Below are positions 1-7,751 of a DNA stretch of 20,855 bases, piece after piece; position 1 is the first letter of the stretch, and the number at the start of each line of letters is the position of its first letter. The position numbers and the translations under genes were made by a program. The DNA comes from Clostridiales bacterium UBA929. GTDB lineage: Bacteria > Bacillota > Clostridia > Oscillospirales > UBA929. The stretch covers positions 1-20,855 of the forward strand of contig DBDP01000081.1 in NCBI GenBank assembly GCA_002293625.1. Direction: 5' to 3'. The notes beneath the pieces are model-generated. The model did no database searches. It was given only the letters and a program-made list of their open reading frames with translations, and was not told the DNA's origin.

Positions 1-82
1 CCGCAACTCTCTCTCTTTTCTCATTGTTCTTGTCTTGACTCGGTCAGTGCTTGATTTTTTGGAGAACTCAAGTGAATTAGGA

Positions 83-111
83 TTGACAAGCGTTTCATTT
101 TATGGTATTCT
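83..111 (+). promoter_or_regulatory. sigma-A-type promoter of the small surface protein gene
   Basis: A perfect -35 box TTGACA lies at 83-88 and a -10 box TATTCT at 106-111, separated by exactly 17 bases. TG one base upstream of the -10 (103-104) makes it an extended -10 element. Transcription would start near 118 and give a leader of about 28 bases before the ATG at 146. The promoter lies inside an upstream in-frame extension that starts at 35, which argues against that earlier start. The remaining bases 1-82 show no recognisable gene. Confidence 0.75.
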
Positions 112-145
112 AAACAAAGATAGTCCAAAAACAGGAGGTATTGTT

Positions 146-751
146 ATGAAAAAAGTACTTACCCTTCTCATCGCGCTTCTCATCGTCGCAGCCTTCGCAG
201 TCCCCGTTATGGCAGCCGAGAACACTACCATCCACTTCTACAGCAATGACTCTCGCATGGATAAGGTCTATCTCTTTGTCATGGAGCCTTCCAACGGGTG
301 GGCGCAACCCGAGACCGGCGAGTTTCCCGGCATTGAACTGACGAAAGGCGCAGACGGCTGGTATTCGTACGAACTTTTGAACGATCCTCTCACATTCAAT
401 TATTTCATCATGTTTACCAACGGTTACGCGGATGATCTGCCCAAGCAAATCAAATGGTGCCAAGCACCCGTTGAGCGCCCCGCTGAGTACACCACGTCCG
501 GCCTTTGGATGACTACTATTCCGAGCGCTGATCCGGTGTTATTCGCGGGTGGAGAGCAAGAAATCGCTGTTACCGCGTTTGCCACCAAGGAAGAAGCCGA
601 AGCGGCTCTTGGATTGGGTGGTGGCGACACTTCCGCCGACACACCCGCTAACCCCAAGACCGGCGACAGCACCCTGGTCTATATTGCCGTCGGTGCTCTG
701 ATGCTAGCCGCTTGTGGAACAGTCCTCGTTGTCCGTAAAGTGAAAGCGTAA
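146..751 (+). CDS. small secreted CBM25/26-like protein with NPKTG wall-sorting-like tail
   Basis: This is a 201-aa exported protein. Residues 1-23 form a signal peptide (MKK, hydrophobic core, cleavage near VMA-A). Residues about 27-130 resemble a starch-binding module of the CBM25/CBM26 kind: aromatic-rich strands with FYSND, KVYLFV, GWYSYEL, FNYFIMFTNG and a W-containing end. A low-complexity stretch follows. NPKTGD at 169-174 precedes a hydrophobic helix (about 176-195) and the basic tail RKVKA, which is the layout of a sortase sorting signal with NPKTG in place of LPXTG. The start is ATG 146 because AGGAGGT at 133-139 sits 6 bases upstream, whereas an in-frame ATG at 35 has no such site and precedes the promoter. 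It carries no catalytic domain, so it is probably a surface glycan-binding protein. Ligand specificity cannot be read from sequence. It could also simply remain membrane-anchored by the tail helix. Confidence 0.8.
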   Translation: MKKVLTLLIALLIVAAFAVPVMAAENTTIHFYSNDSRMDKVYLFVMEPSNGWAQPETGEFPGIELTKGADGWYSYELLNDPLTFNYFIMFTNGYADDLPKQIKWCQAPVERPAEYTTSGLWMTTIPSADPVLFAGGEQEIAVTAFATKEEAEAALGLGGGDTSADTPANPKTGDSTLVYIAVGALMLAACGTVLVVRKVKA

Positions 752-765
752 ATCTCAGTTCACAG

Positions 766-792
766 GAAGAACCGGTTGAAAACCGGTTCTTC
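766..792 (+). terminator. hairpin terminator between convergent genes
   Basis: A perfect 11-bp stem AAGAACCGGTT / AACCGGTTCTT (767-777 and 781-791) has a 3-base GAA loop, and a further G-C pair at 766/792 extends it. On the plus strand it is followed by a short T-rich run (CTTTACG), 15 bases after the stop at 751. The minus-strand operon ends at 812, so the same hairpin may serve both directions, but its minus-strand side lacks a T run and is a weaker terminator. Confidence 0.65.
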
Positions 793-811
793 TTTACGTT
801 ATGGACGAACA

Positions 812-3793
812 TTACACCAAATCGACTGTGATTGAAGCGGCTCGCCCTTCGCGTATCGCGATCGCGACGTTGCCGTCGGCGAATCCGCCTCCGAAAATAT
901 GAACGCTGCCGTCATTGAGGGTGACTGCGGTTTTTCGCGGCGTTACACCGCCGGTACCGTAAGTGTTCTTGCGGTTCGGGTTGCGGTAAGTTATCTTTAC
1001 GGAGCGAAACAGCGTAAATGAGGCTTCGCCGTTTTCGGTGAAGAAATCGCCGGGGAGGGCGGGAGAAAAGGCAAGGCGAAGCGTGCCGTCCGGCTGAACG
1101 GAGAATCCGTCGCCGCCGAGGAACATCCGCAGCCAGATGGACAGCATTTCCGCGGTGCTCCCCGAAAGGCGCGCCACAAATCCGCGCCCCGCGACGGAGG
1201 GATCCGGGTTAACGCTAGAGGCGATAAAGGACGAGTTTTCCATCGGGTTGCGTCCGTAAACGGCGGGGTCCATAAACGGCGGAAGCCCCGTACGGACGTC
1301 GCGGTAAAACTCATCGTATAAACCTGATCTCAGCAGTTCCAACAGGTATTTGAGCGACATGTGTAAAAAGACGGATTCCCGCTCCAGCCAACCGGCCGTA
1401 AACGCCCGGACTCGTCCGATATCATACGGTTCCTCCTCAAGACTGACGGAGGTCTTGTACATGCCGAGCTTCCGATCATATAGCGCGCAGTCTTGCACGG
1501 CTTTGTAGATCTCACCGGCTTTTTCCGGCGCGATTTTCAACCGATGCGCCGGACCTTCCAGAAAGGAGGGAAGCGGACGGCAGGTAAAACCTATGGGAAA
1601 ACCCGTTTCATCAAACCCTATCGGTTCATAGGTGAGGTACGTCGGCACAAGACGGCTCATCTGTTCGGCCTCGCGCAGCCCCTTGTTCAGCCGCGTTAAA
1701 AAGAGCTTTATTCCGTTTTGCCATTCGGGCACCGCCTGAACCTCGCCGGAAAGGGACTCCAGCACGGACGCCCTGTATGCTTCTTTTGCGGAAGCGGAGG
1801 TGTTCCAGTAATCAAAAGCGTCGTCGATGCCCTGCGCTTTTAAAAGAGCGTCAAACAACGCGGCGGCTTCAGCGGGAAGCGTGACTTCGCCGTCCGCCGT
1901 AAGCAGAAAATCCATCAGCCTTTTTAGCTCATACGCTTCGCCGACACCGCTCCCGAACAGCCCGGGCAAGCCGTTCATCGCGTCATTCCAGCCAGGTTTA
2001 CCGCCGTCCATCTCCAGCCCGCGCCCGAGCGGATCGAGGGAGGCGAATTTCACGAGGGCAAGCACGATCATCTTCCCGAGCAGGGTTGTTTCGGCAAAAG
2101 AACCATCACGATTTTTCAACCACGCCGATTGCGGGCGGCCGTCGATGTGTTCCAGCGACTTATACTGGCGAAGCTTGCCGTCCTTGCGTACATACGCCTC
2201 GCGCCGGGTCAAAACGCGCACGGGGCTTTGGAAAAACCGATATCCGCCAGAGGAGAGTAAAGCCGCTTTGCGTTCAGGGTAAACAAGCAAATAACTCTCC
2301 GCCAAATCCAGCAAATATGTCCAGTGATCAATCCAGTACCCTTCGTTAAACGCGGCGTTTATATCCTGTTCGCACTGCGGCAGCAGTTCTTCCAGCTTCG
2401 CGACCGCCTCTTCAGGCGCGGCTCCCTTCTCGCGGCAGTACTCCGTGATAAACCGACCCGCGGTAAAGGTCTTTTGGGTTTTCGGGTCGGTAAAAGTTGC
2501 GCCGCGCACCTCAAGGGGGTTGAAACCATCGGCTTGCACAAGGGAGAAAAATGTTTTGATGTTCATCTCGCCCGCTTCGGGGCAGAAAAACACGTCGTTG
2601 CGGCGGTTTTGGCAAACATCGCGGAAGTTCCCGTTGCCCTGCGAAAAATACTCGGCGGAGAGGGAAAAGAAGTTGTAGTCCCGCTCCGGGTCTCCGTGCT
2701 TCCTGGAATAGAGGTGCAGCACTTTTCCGCCCAAAACCCTAGGATCCCCGCCGCGCAAAACGTTGTCTAGATAACATTGTCGGATATATCCGTCGAAAAG
2801 CGGTTCCGCCGTTTTCGTCGCGACGGTGTCGGTCAAGGCTTTTGTCAGAACCAAAGCGTCTCGGTATTTTCGCTCGATCCAATCTGCGGAGCACAACGCC
2901 TTGGCGCGAACCCAAACCGCATCCGGATCGGACGTGAAACCGATATAGGTGAACCAACGCAGGCAACCGCCCCGGGGAATGGCAGCCCGAAGTGGCGTAA
3001 AGGCGCAGGCGTAGCGGTTGGCGAAAATCTGGTCGGCGGACGCTTTTTCAGGGTAGGCGTGCGGCTTGGTGAACGCCTCGTCAAACAGCGGTGCGGGATC
3101 GACGAACGGTGTGACGGGAACGCCGTCTTCGGTAAAGGAGAGGTAGAAATACCCGCCGCTGATCTGCCCGACCTCGGCTTCGTCGCCCGGCATGGAGCGT
3201 GTGTGGAAAAGCGGAACGCCGCGTTCCAACCCGGAGATATGCGCCCAGCTTTTGAAAAGGTTGCTCACCGATTTATACGTCGTATTCTTGACGCCGTAGG
3301 GCAGCAGTTGCGGCAACCCGTCCAAGACGGAGCAATCCAGCACGTTTTCCGAGATATTTTTCAGCTCGCAGCAGCGGATAAGCGCTGCGAAATCCTCACC
3401 CGGCAGGGTAAAGTAACGCACGTTGTACGCAAGCCCGCTTTCCGCGTTTGTTTCGGAGATATGGAAGCTGTTAGGATACATACGCATGGTACGCGGCAGA
3501 TCACGGGCGGGGTCGAACGGTTCAAATTCACCGCCGGATGTGCGGATGAAGGTGCGGAACCCCTCGGAGGGGACGCGCTTTAGCGCGGTGTTTGCGGGGG
3601 AGAATTCCATAATCGCGTCGTCTTTATGCTCTACGCCGAAGGAGCAGACACCCTGTCCCCGATTGGCGTAATAAAGCCACATCGGGATGCCCGTCTCTCC
3701 GGCTAGACCCGGCAGGAAATTCATGAACGCCGGAGCTTGGTCGAAACCGTCGATCACGAACGCGCCGTCGCTGTCATATCGATAGTTCGTCAT
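812..3793 (-). CDS. GH94-like glycoside phosphorylase, GH149/GH161 type (probable beta-1,3-glucan phosphorylase)
   Basis: This 993-aa protein has no signal peptide and is cytoplasmic. It resembles the large inverting beta-glucan phosphorylases of the GH94/GH149/GH161 group, which cleave with phosphate to give alpha-glucose 1-phosphate. The N-terminal motif FLPGLAGETGIPMW followed by NRGQGVCSFGVEHKD (about 26-58) belongs to the N-terminal beta-sandwich. GNGNFRDVCQNRR (386-398) and PGWNDAMNG (600-608) lie in the (alpha/alpha)6 barrel. D604 in WNDA aligns with the general-acid aspartate of GH94 enzymes. At 993 aa it is longer than usual GH94 disaccharide phosphorylases, and the N-terminal motif fits GH149/GH161 better; I cannot separate the two by eye. 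The start is ATG 3793, with AAAGGAG at 3801-3807 overlapping the stop of the upstream GH30 gene, so the two are translationally close in one operon. Neighbouring GH16 and GH30 genes support beta-1,3-gluco-oligosaccharides as substrates. Confidence 0.82.
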   Translation of the reverse strand: MTNYRYDSDGAFVIDGFDQAPAFMNFLPGLAGETGIPMWLYYANRGQGVCSFGVEHKDDAIMEFSPANTALKRVPSEGFRTFIRTSGGEFEPFDPARDLPRTMRMYPNSFHISETNAESGLAYNVRYFTLPGEDFAALIRCCELKNISENVLDCSVLDGLPQLLPYGVKNTTYKSVSNLFKSWAHISGLERGVPLFHTRSMPGDEAEVGQISGGYFYLSFTEDGVPVTPFVDPAPLFDEAFTKPHAYPEKASADQIFANRYACAFTPLRAAIPRGGCLRWFTYIGFTSDPDAVWVRAKALCSADWIERKYRDALVLTKALTDTVATKTAEPLFDGYIRQCYLDNVLRGGDPRVLGGKVLHLYSRKHGDPERDYNFFSLSAEYFSQGNGNFRDVCQNRRNDVFFCPEAGEMNIKTFFSLVQADGFNPLEVRGATFTDPKTQKTFTAGRFITEYCREKGAAPEEAVAKLEELLPQCEQDINAAFNEGYWIDHWTYLLDLAESYLLVYPERKAALLSSGGYRFFQSPVRVLTRREAYVRKDGKLRQYKSLEHIDGRPQSAWLKNRDGSFAETTLLGKMIVLALVKFASLDPLGRGLEMDGGKPGWNDAMNGLPGLFGSGVGEAYELKRLMDFLLTADGEVTLPAEAAALFDALLKAQGIDDAFDYWNTSASAKEAYRASVLESLSGEVQAVPEWQNGIKLFLTRLNKGLREAEQMSRLVPTYLTYEPIGFDETGFPIGFTCRPLPSFLEGPAHRLKIAPEKAGEIYKAVQDCALYDRKLGMYKTSVSLEEEPYDIGRVRAFTAGWLERESVFLHMSLKYLLELLRSGLYDEFYRDVRTGLPPFMDPAVYGRNPMENSSFIASSVNPDPSVAGRGFVARLSGSTAEMLSIWLRMFLGGDGFSVQPDGTLRLAFSPALPGDFFTENGEASFTLFRSVKITYRNPNRKNTYGTGGVTPRKTAVTLNDGSVHIFGGGFADGNVAIAIREGRAASITVDLV

Positions 3794-3805
3794 ATTCTTT
3801 CTCCT

Positions 3806-5116
3806 TTATACGATGACCGTAGCGATTGAGTGGGGCGGCAGCGCCGTTCCCTCTTCTCGTCCGTTTGCGTAAAGGGAGAAAGACTGCGCTTCATCCGTTT
3901 CGTTGAGAGCGACGAGAACGAACGAGCCGTCCGGGTTTTTCACCGAAAGCGTTTTCAGCGTGTCGTTATCGGAACTGTGGGCAATGCGGACGGCACCGGG
4001 TTTGATGTGCCGGGAAAAATGACCGATGTAATGGAAGGACGGATTGAAGGTAAGCGTATCGGTCCTTGTGTCGTAGAGGATAGGGGCGCAGCAGTAATTT
4101 CCCACATGGTTTGGACCGCCCCGTTCGTTGAGAACGAGATTCCATTCGATCCAGCCTTCTACCCAGTTTCCGAGATCTCCGATGATGTTGCGGGCATAAC
4201 GTTCGCCGTTTGCCCAGTTGCCGGGCGCGGGACCTCCCTCGACGCAGCCCTCGGTGAACAGCAGGTGTTTGTCGGGATACGCCTCGCGGAGTTTAGACGA
4301 AGCGGCGAAATCCTCGCTTACATACCAATGTACGGCGCATCCCCAAATGTACTTCGAAGCTTCGGCGTTCCGATAGACCGGCAACGCGCGCTTCAGTAAA
4401 TTATCGCGGTTGTGGTCGTGAATAAGCAATTTGATGCCGCCCAAACCGGCTTTTGCCAGCGCGGGTCCGAGATGGTTTTTCACAAAGTCCCCTTCCTCCT
4501 CCGGCGTATAGAGGCAGGAGTCCCATGTCTGTTTGGCGTCCGGTTCGTTTTGGACGCTCAAAAACGCAATTGACGCTCCGCGCTTTTGCGCCTCCTTGAT
4601 GTATGTAATGAGGTACCGCGCATATACGGAGGCGTATTCGGGCAGAAGCCTGCCGCCGTGCTTTCGGTCTTTGTTGTCCTTCATAAACGTCGGCGGGCTC
4701 CACGGCGTCGCGAGCAGGTTGATCGCGGCGCCGCGTGTTTCCTCCGCGGCCTTCAAGAACGGGAAAATGGCTTCGTCGTCATGGGAAATGTCGAAGGATT
4801 CAAGAGACGCATCATCCTTCAGAAGGTAATCGTACATTGTCTCGCAAAAATCGCAACTCGCGATATGTACGCGCCCCAAAGAATAACCCAGCCCATTCTT
4901 CGGGTCAAAGTAGGCGGAGAGAATTTTCTTTTGGCTGTCTTCGCTCATTTTGGCGAAGGTTACGGCGGCGGCTTCGGTAAACGCGCCGCCGAATCCCAGC
5001 AGGGTTTGGTATTCGGTTTCGCCGTCCAGCCGGATTTGCGGCGCGCCGGACGCGCCTGTCATTGGGACTTCGGTTTCAAGAAATTCAGTGTTTTGCGCCG
5101 AGAGGTACATTTTCAT
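3806..5116 (-). CDS. cytoplasmic GH30 glycosidase (beta-1,6-glucanase/beta-glucosidase-like)
   Basis: This 436-aa GH30 retaining glycoside hydrolase is a (beta/alpha)8 barrel with an attached beta-sandwich. Typical GH30 motifs are GFGGAFTEAAA (41-51), RVHIASCDF (82-90), LATPWSPPTFMK (135-146), VQNEPD (188-193, acid/base E191) and FTEGCVEGG (287-295, nucleophile E289). GH30 members of this type include beta-1,6-glucanases and beta-glucosidases; linkage specificity is inferred from context, where removal of beta-1,6 branches from laminarin-type oligosaccharides would fit. No signal peptide is present. The start is placed at ATG 5116 because AAAGGGTGG (5122-5130) lies 5 bases upstream. An in-frame ATG at 5155 has no ribosome site and would overlap the end of the GH16 gene by 26 bases. 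The gene follows GH16 with a 13-base gap and precedes the phosphorylase by 12 bases. Confidence 0.88.
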   Translation of the reverse strand: MKMYLSAQNTEFLETEVPMTGASGAPQIRLDGETEYQTLLGFGGAFTEAAAVTFAKMSEDSQKKILSAYFDPKNGLGYSLGRVHIASCDFCETMYDYLLKDDASLESFDISHDDEAIFPFLKAAEETRGAAINLLATPWSPPTFMKDNKDRKHGGRLLPEYASVYARYLITYIKEAQKRGASIAFLSVQNEPDAKQTWDSCLYTPEEEGDFVKNHLGPALAKAGLGGIKLLIHDHNRDNLLKRALPVYRNAEASKYIWGCAVHWYVSEDFAASSKLREAYPDKHLLFTEGCVEGGPAPGNWANGERYARNIIGDLGNWVEGWIEWNLVLNERGGPNHVGNYCCAPILYDTRTDTLTFNPSFHYIGHFSRHIKPGAVRIAHSSDNDTLKTLSVKNPDGSFVLVALNETDEAQSFSLYANGREEGTALPPHSIATVIV

Positions 5117-5129
5117 ACGATCCACCCTT

Positions 5130-5861
5130 TCATCCTTCATTATAAACTCGTACATAGTCTATCACAAGCGATTGCGGAAGGCAGGTGTCATCGGGCGAAC
5201 CGCCGAAACCGCCGCCGCAGGCGAGATTCAAAATAAGGAAAAACGGAGCGTTGAACGGCCAACCGCCGACCCCCTTGTCGCGCCCGTCCTGCCCCTTATG
5301 CCATGAAACGACCTTCTCGCCGTCGAAGAGAAACGCGATCTCGTTCTCTTTCCAGTCAAGGGAGTACAGGTGAAATCCCTCCGATACGCCCGGAAAGCGT
5401 CGCGTTTCGGTGAGATGGGTTTTGCTTCTGTGGTTGTACAGACCGGTGTGTACGCTGAAATGTACGGTGTTCTGCATTCGTCCTATATGTTCCATGATGT
5501 CAATTTCGCCACAGTGCGGCCAACCGGCGGGTTTCCGATTCTCGCCCAACATCCATATCGCGGGCCATGTTCCCGCGCCGGACGGCAGCTTTGCAAAGAC
5601 GTCGATCCTGCCATACTGCCACGACGCGCGGCTGTTTAGGCGTGCCGAAGTATATATCCGCCCGCCGTAAGGTTCACGGCGAAGCTCGAGCGTCAGTTTT
5701 CCGTCTTTGACAAATGCGTTTGCCTCGCCGGGTGCCGTGCGGTCGGTATAATACTGCAGCTCATCGTTGCCGAAACCGTGCCCGCCTGTCTGAAATTCCC
5801 ATATTTTTGGATCGGGAATCCCGTCCCGGTCAAACTCGTCCGACCATATCATTTTTTTCAC
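5130..5861 (-). CDS. cytoplasmic GH16 endo-beta-1,3-glucanase (laminarinase-like)
   Basis: This 243-aa single-domain GH16 beta-jelly-roll enzyme has the subfamily catalytic signature GEIDIMEH at 118-125, giving nucleophile E119, D121 and acid/base E124. WSDEF (6-10), NDELQYYTD (32-40), GTWPAIWML (97-105) and the closing VIDYVRVY strand are all typical of bacterial laminarinases. It lacks a signal peptide and any binding module, so it should act on imported oligosaccharides, which is unusual because most GH16 laminarinases are secreted. The start is GTG 5861, with GGGAGGA at 5866-5872 four bases upstream. The in-frame ATG at 5897 is rejected because the -10 box of the promoter (5889-5894) lies within that extension. 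It is the first gene of the leftward operon. It is clearly related to the GH16 half of the lipoprotein starting at 18776. Confidence 0.88.
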   Translation of the reverse strand: MKKMIWSDEFDRDGIPDPKIWEFQTGGHGFGNDELQYYTDRTAPGEANAFVKDGKLTLELRREPYGGRIYTSARLNSRASWQYGRIDVFAKLPSGAGTWPAIWMLGENRKPAGWPHCGEIDIMEHIGRMQNTVHFSVHTGLYNHRSKTHLTETRRFPGVSEGFHLYSLDWKENEIAFLFDGEKVVSWHKGQDGRDKGVGGWPFNAPFFLILNLACGGGFGGSPDDTCLPQSLVIDYVRVYNEG

Positions 5862-5888
5862 ATTATCCTCCCATCGGTTTGTACCCGA

Positions 5889-5917
5889 ATTATACATGAT
5901 TTTGCCAAAATCCGCAA
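5889..5917 (-). promoter_or_regulatory. promoter of the leftward GH16-GH30-phosphorylase operon
   Basis: Read on the minus strand, a perfect -10 TATAAT (5894-5889) is preceded by a 17-base spacer and TTGCGG (5917-5912) as a partial -35 box matching 3 of 6 consensus bases. Transcription would begin near 5882, about 20 bases before the GTG start at 5861. The spacer is filled by the palindrome at 5898-5912. The weak -35 with an operator in the spacer suggests a promoter that is regulated rather than constitutive. Confidence 0.65.
5898..5912. promoter_or_regulatory. palindromic operator candidate in the leftward promoter spacer
   Basis: GATTTTG-C-CAAAATC is a perfect inverted repeat with 7-base arms around one central base. 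It occupies the spacer of the leftward promoter and lies 26 bases from the -35 of the rightward promoter. A repressor bound here would block the leftward operon directly. It does not match the CcpA cre consensus. No regulator gene is present in the window to pair with it, so the assignment is inference. Confidence 0.5.
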
Positions 5918-5937
5918 TAGAAAAGATAATTTAATTG

Positions 5938-5966
5938 TTGACAGTGCGCAAGTCCTGTGATAATCT
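5938..5966 (+). promoter_or_regulatory. promoter of the rightward transport operon
   Basis: A perfect -35 box TTGACA lies at 5938-5943. The -10 is either GATAAT at 5959-5964, preceded by TGT as an extended -10 with a 15-base spacer, or TAATCT at 5961-5966 with a 17-base spacer. Transcription would start around 5971-5973 and give a leader of roughly 40 bases before the start codon of the binding protein gene. It is back-to-back with the leftward promoter. Confidence 0.6.
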
Positions 5967-5972
5967 AGAATT

Positions 5973-5983
5973 GGTCATTGACC
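5973..5983. promoter_or_regulatory. second palindrome at the rightward transcription start
   Basis: GGTCA-T-TGACC is a perfect inverted repeat with 5-base arms around one base. It lies immediately downstream of the -10 box of the rightward promoter, at the expected transcription start, a common position for a repressor operator. Its sequence differs from the palindrome at 5898-5912, so two different regulators, or one functional and one chance site, are possible. A repeat this short can arise by chance. Confidence 0.3.
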
Positions 5984-6013
5984 CCTTACTAAGAATATTT
6001 TGGAGGGATTACC

Positions 6014-7741
6014 GTGATGAAAAAATTGTCTCTGTTACTTACCGCTCTTTTTCTGATCGCCGCTCTCGCCTCCTGCGCCGCAGCATCCGGTGACGGCACC
6101 CAAACGCCGGGCGATCCCGACGATCCAAATTCCTCACCCGTCTTGCCGTCGGGTGCCATTGCCCCGTTGTTGCCCGAACCCAGCCCGACAGAAGGCGACG
6201 ATATAGAATACGAGGAGTATATTCCCCCCGCCGCCGATACCGCCATGGAGCTGGACATCATGATGTGGGCCGGCGACGGCGCTTATCATCGTGACATCGG
6301 TCACCAGAATTATACCCCCGAGGATCTGATTTCCGTCAACAACGCCGCGGCTTACGCCGTGGCCAAAGCGTTCAACGAGATTTATCCCAATGTGAAGATC
6401 AACATCTACGCAAAGACCGGAGGAATCGAAACCGGATCGGAAGCGTGGACACAAGAGATTGAGAACTTCCGTGCGGAACACGGCAAGTATCCCGATTTCT
6501 ATTGCTCCGCTGACATCGTAGGGGATGTTAAGAAGGGTCTCTGCGCCGACCTCTCCGTCTTTGAAAACGACCCGGTATACCGCACATTCAATAAAAGCGT
6601 CATGAACATGATGAGCATAGAAGGTCGCCAGTTCGCTCTGCCTCAGTATCTGCTTCCTTGGGGTATTTGGGTCAATAAATCGCTGGCCAATACCAATAAT
6701 ATCGATATCCCTGATCCCGATTGGACGATGGACGAGTACACATCCTTCGTTACGCACCACTCCGAAGAAGGCACTTGGTACGGCGCGATGGACGCGGAAC
6801 GCGGCATCATCGCCACCGCCTCCAAAGGCTTCAACTACAACCTCAACTACCGTGAAGAGGGCGACCCATACGTCAACCTCGCCACCGAAGAATTCTACAA
6901 ACTGCTGGAGTATATCCCCAAATGGGCGGAACACTCCTACAGAACGCTGGATCTCGTCGGAAGGGCACCGCTGGCTTTTGACGGATACGGTTACAACAAT
7001 TTCAAAAATGGCTATCTTCTGACCCTTGCCGGCGATCCGTGGCATATGCGCGACGCAGCTCACCCAAATTCGTCGCATTGGGGCGCGGCGGTTATGGCTG
7101 ATTGGGACATCTATCCGCGCCCGTCCTCCGATGAACTGGGCAACACCGTCGGAATCGTCCTTGACCCGTTTGCCGTCCACAACTACTACGCCGACCCCGG
7201 CGTCACCGAAGAAGAAGCCTATGCCAAGCTGCAAATGGCATATGAGTTCGCGAAGTTCTGGTGCGCCGACACCCGCTCATGGAAAGCCCGCGCCGATCAA
7301 ATGTATACCGACGGCGATGCGCAGGTTTCCGCTCTCAACGACTCCTTGCCGATGGTAACCGGCGACGCGTTCCTCGAACAGATGGAAATCTGGTATTCGA
7401 TCCCGGAACACCAGCGGTTCGCCGATGTTGATAAAATGCCTGGTTTCCATGAAATCCTTAGGCTGTGGCAGCAAGGTGAGATTTGGGACTTTTCCGACAA
7501 AGCGTTCCCGACCAGATACGAGTATGAAGGTTCCATACGCGACATCCTCTATGAATACAACAACAGCTGGGACGTGAATGTTTCCGGCGCGGCGTATACC
7601 GATCCCAACTGGCTTGACCAGATGAAAGCCTTGATGCCCGATTGGAACACGCAATGGAACCAGCGCTGGGAAGAGCAGTTCGCGGTGCTTCACGAAGCGC
7701 TTGAAAGAGAAGACTTCCATTATAAAAAGACCGAAGAGTAA
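6014..7741 (+). CDS. ABC transporter solute-binding lipoprotein (family 1 sugar type)
   Basis: This 575-aa extracellular solute-binding protein of the MalE-like/COG1653 type is membrane-anchored as a lipoprotein. The signal peptide ends in the lipobox LASC with C21 as the lipidated residue, followed by a Gly/Pro/Asp-rich linker to about residue 75. The mature domain begins near MELDIMMWAGDG and contains the usual aromatic-rich C-lobe segments (for example YEFAKFWCADTRSW). It should capture oligosaccharides and hand them to a permease pair in the same operon. GGAGGG at 6002-6007 precedes adjacent in-frame GTG (6014) and ATG (6017) codons; either could be the start, and the GTG has slightly better spacing. 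It is the first gene after the rightward promoter and is separated from the next gene by a strong hairpin, as is common for binding proteins made in excess of their permeases. Confidence 0.87.
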   Translation: MMKKLSLLLTALFLIAALASCAAASGDGTQTPGDPDDPNSSPVLPSGAIAPLLPEPSPTEGDDIEYEEYIPPAADTAMELDIMMWAGDGAYHRDIGHQNYTPEDLISVNNAAAYAVAKAFNEIYPNVKINIYAKTGGIETGSEAWTQEIENFRAEHGKYPDFYCSADIVGDVKKGLCADLSVFENDPVYRTFNKSVMNMMSIEGRQFALPQYLLPWGIWVNKSLANTNNIDIPDPDWTMDEYTSFVTHHSEEGTWYGAMDAERGIIATASKGFNYNLNYREEGDPYVNLATEEFYKLLEYIPKWAEHSYRTLDLVGRAPLAFDGYGYNNFKNGYLLTLAGDPWHMRDAAHPNSSHWGAAVMADWDIYPRPSSDELGNTVGIVLDPFAVHNYYADPGVTEEEAYAKLQMAYEFAKFWCADTRSWKARADQMYTDGDAQVSALNDSLPMVTGDAFLEQMEIWYSIPEHQRFADVDKMPGFHEILRLWQQGEIWDFSDKAFPTRYEYEGSIRDILYEYNNSWDVNVSGAAYTDPNWLDQMKALMPDWNTQWNQRWEEQFAVLHEALEREDFHYKKTEE

Positions 7742-7751
7742 AACATGCAGA

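Noticed and set aside
84..97. cre-like sequence for CcpA (TGACAAGCGTTTCA) overlapping the first promoter
   Set aside because: It has partial dyad symmetry but mismatches several fixed positions of the cre consensus, so catabolite control cannot be claimed from it.
35..145. Longer in-frame start for the small surface protein, adding 37 residues
   Set aside because: The extension contains the promoter (83-111), has no ribosome site at its ATG, and would bury the signal peptide that begins at 146.
2777..3583. 268-codon plus-strand open frame inside the phosphorylase gene
   Set aside because: It is a shadow of the GC-rich antisense strand, with no recognisable domain or ribosome site.
5862..5897. 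ATG start at 5897 for the cytoplasmic GH16 gene
   Set aside because: The -10 box TATAAT lies inside it, and the only good ribosome site (GGGAGGA) serves the GTG at 5861.
6134..7234. 366-codon open frame on the minus strand inside the binding-protein gene
   Set aside because: It is antisense to a well-supported lipoprotein gene, its translation resembles no family and is rich in V/G/I/D as a mirror of the sense codons, and no ribosome site or promoter was seen.
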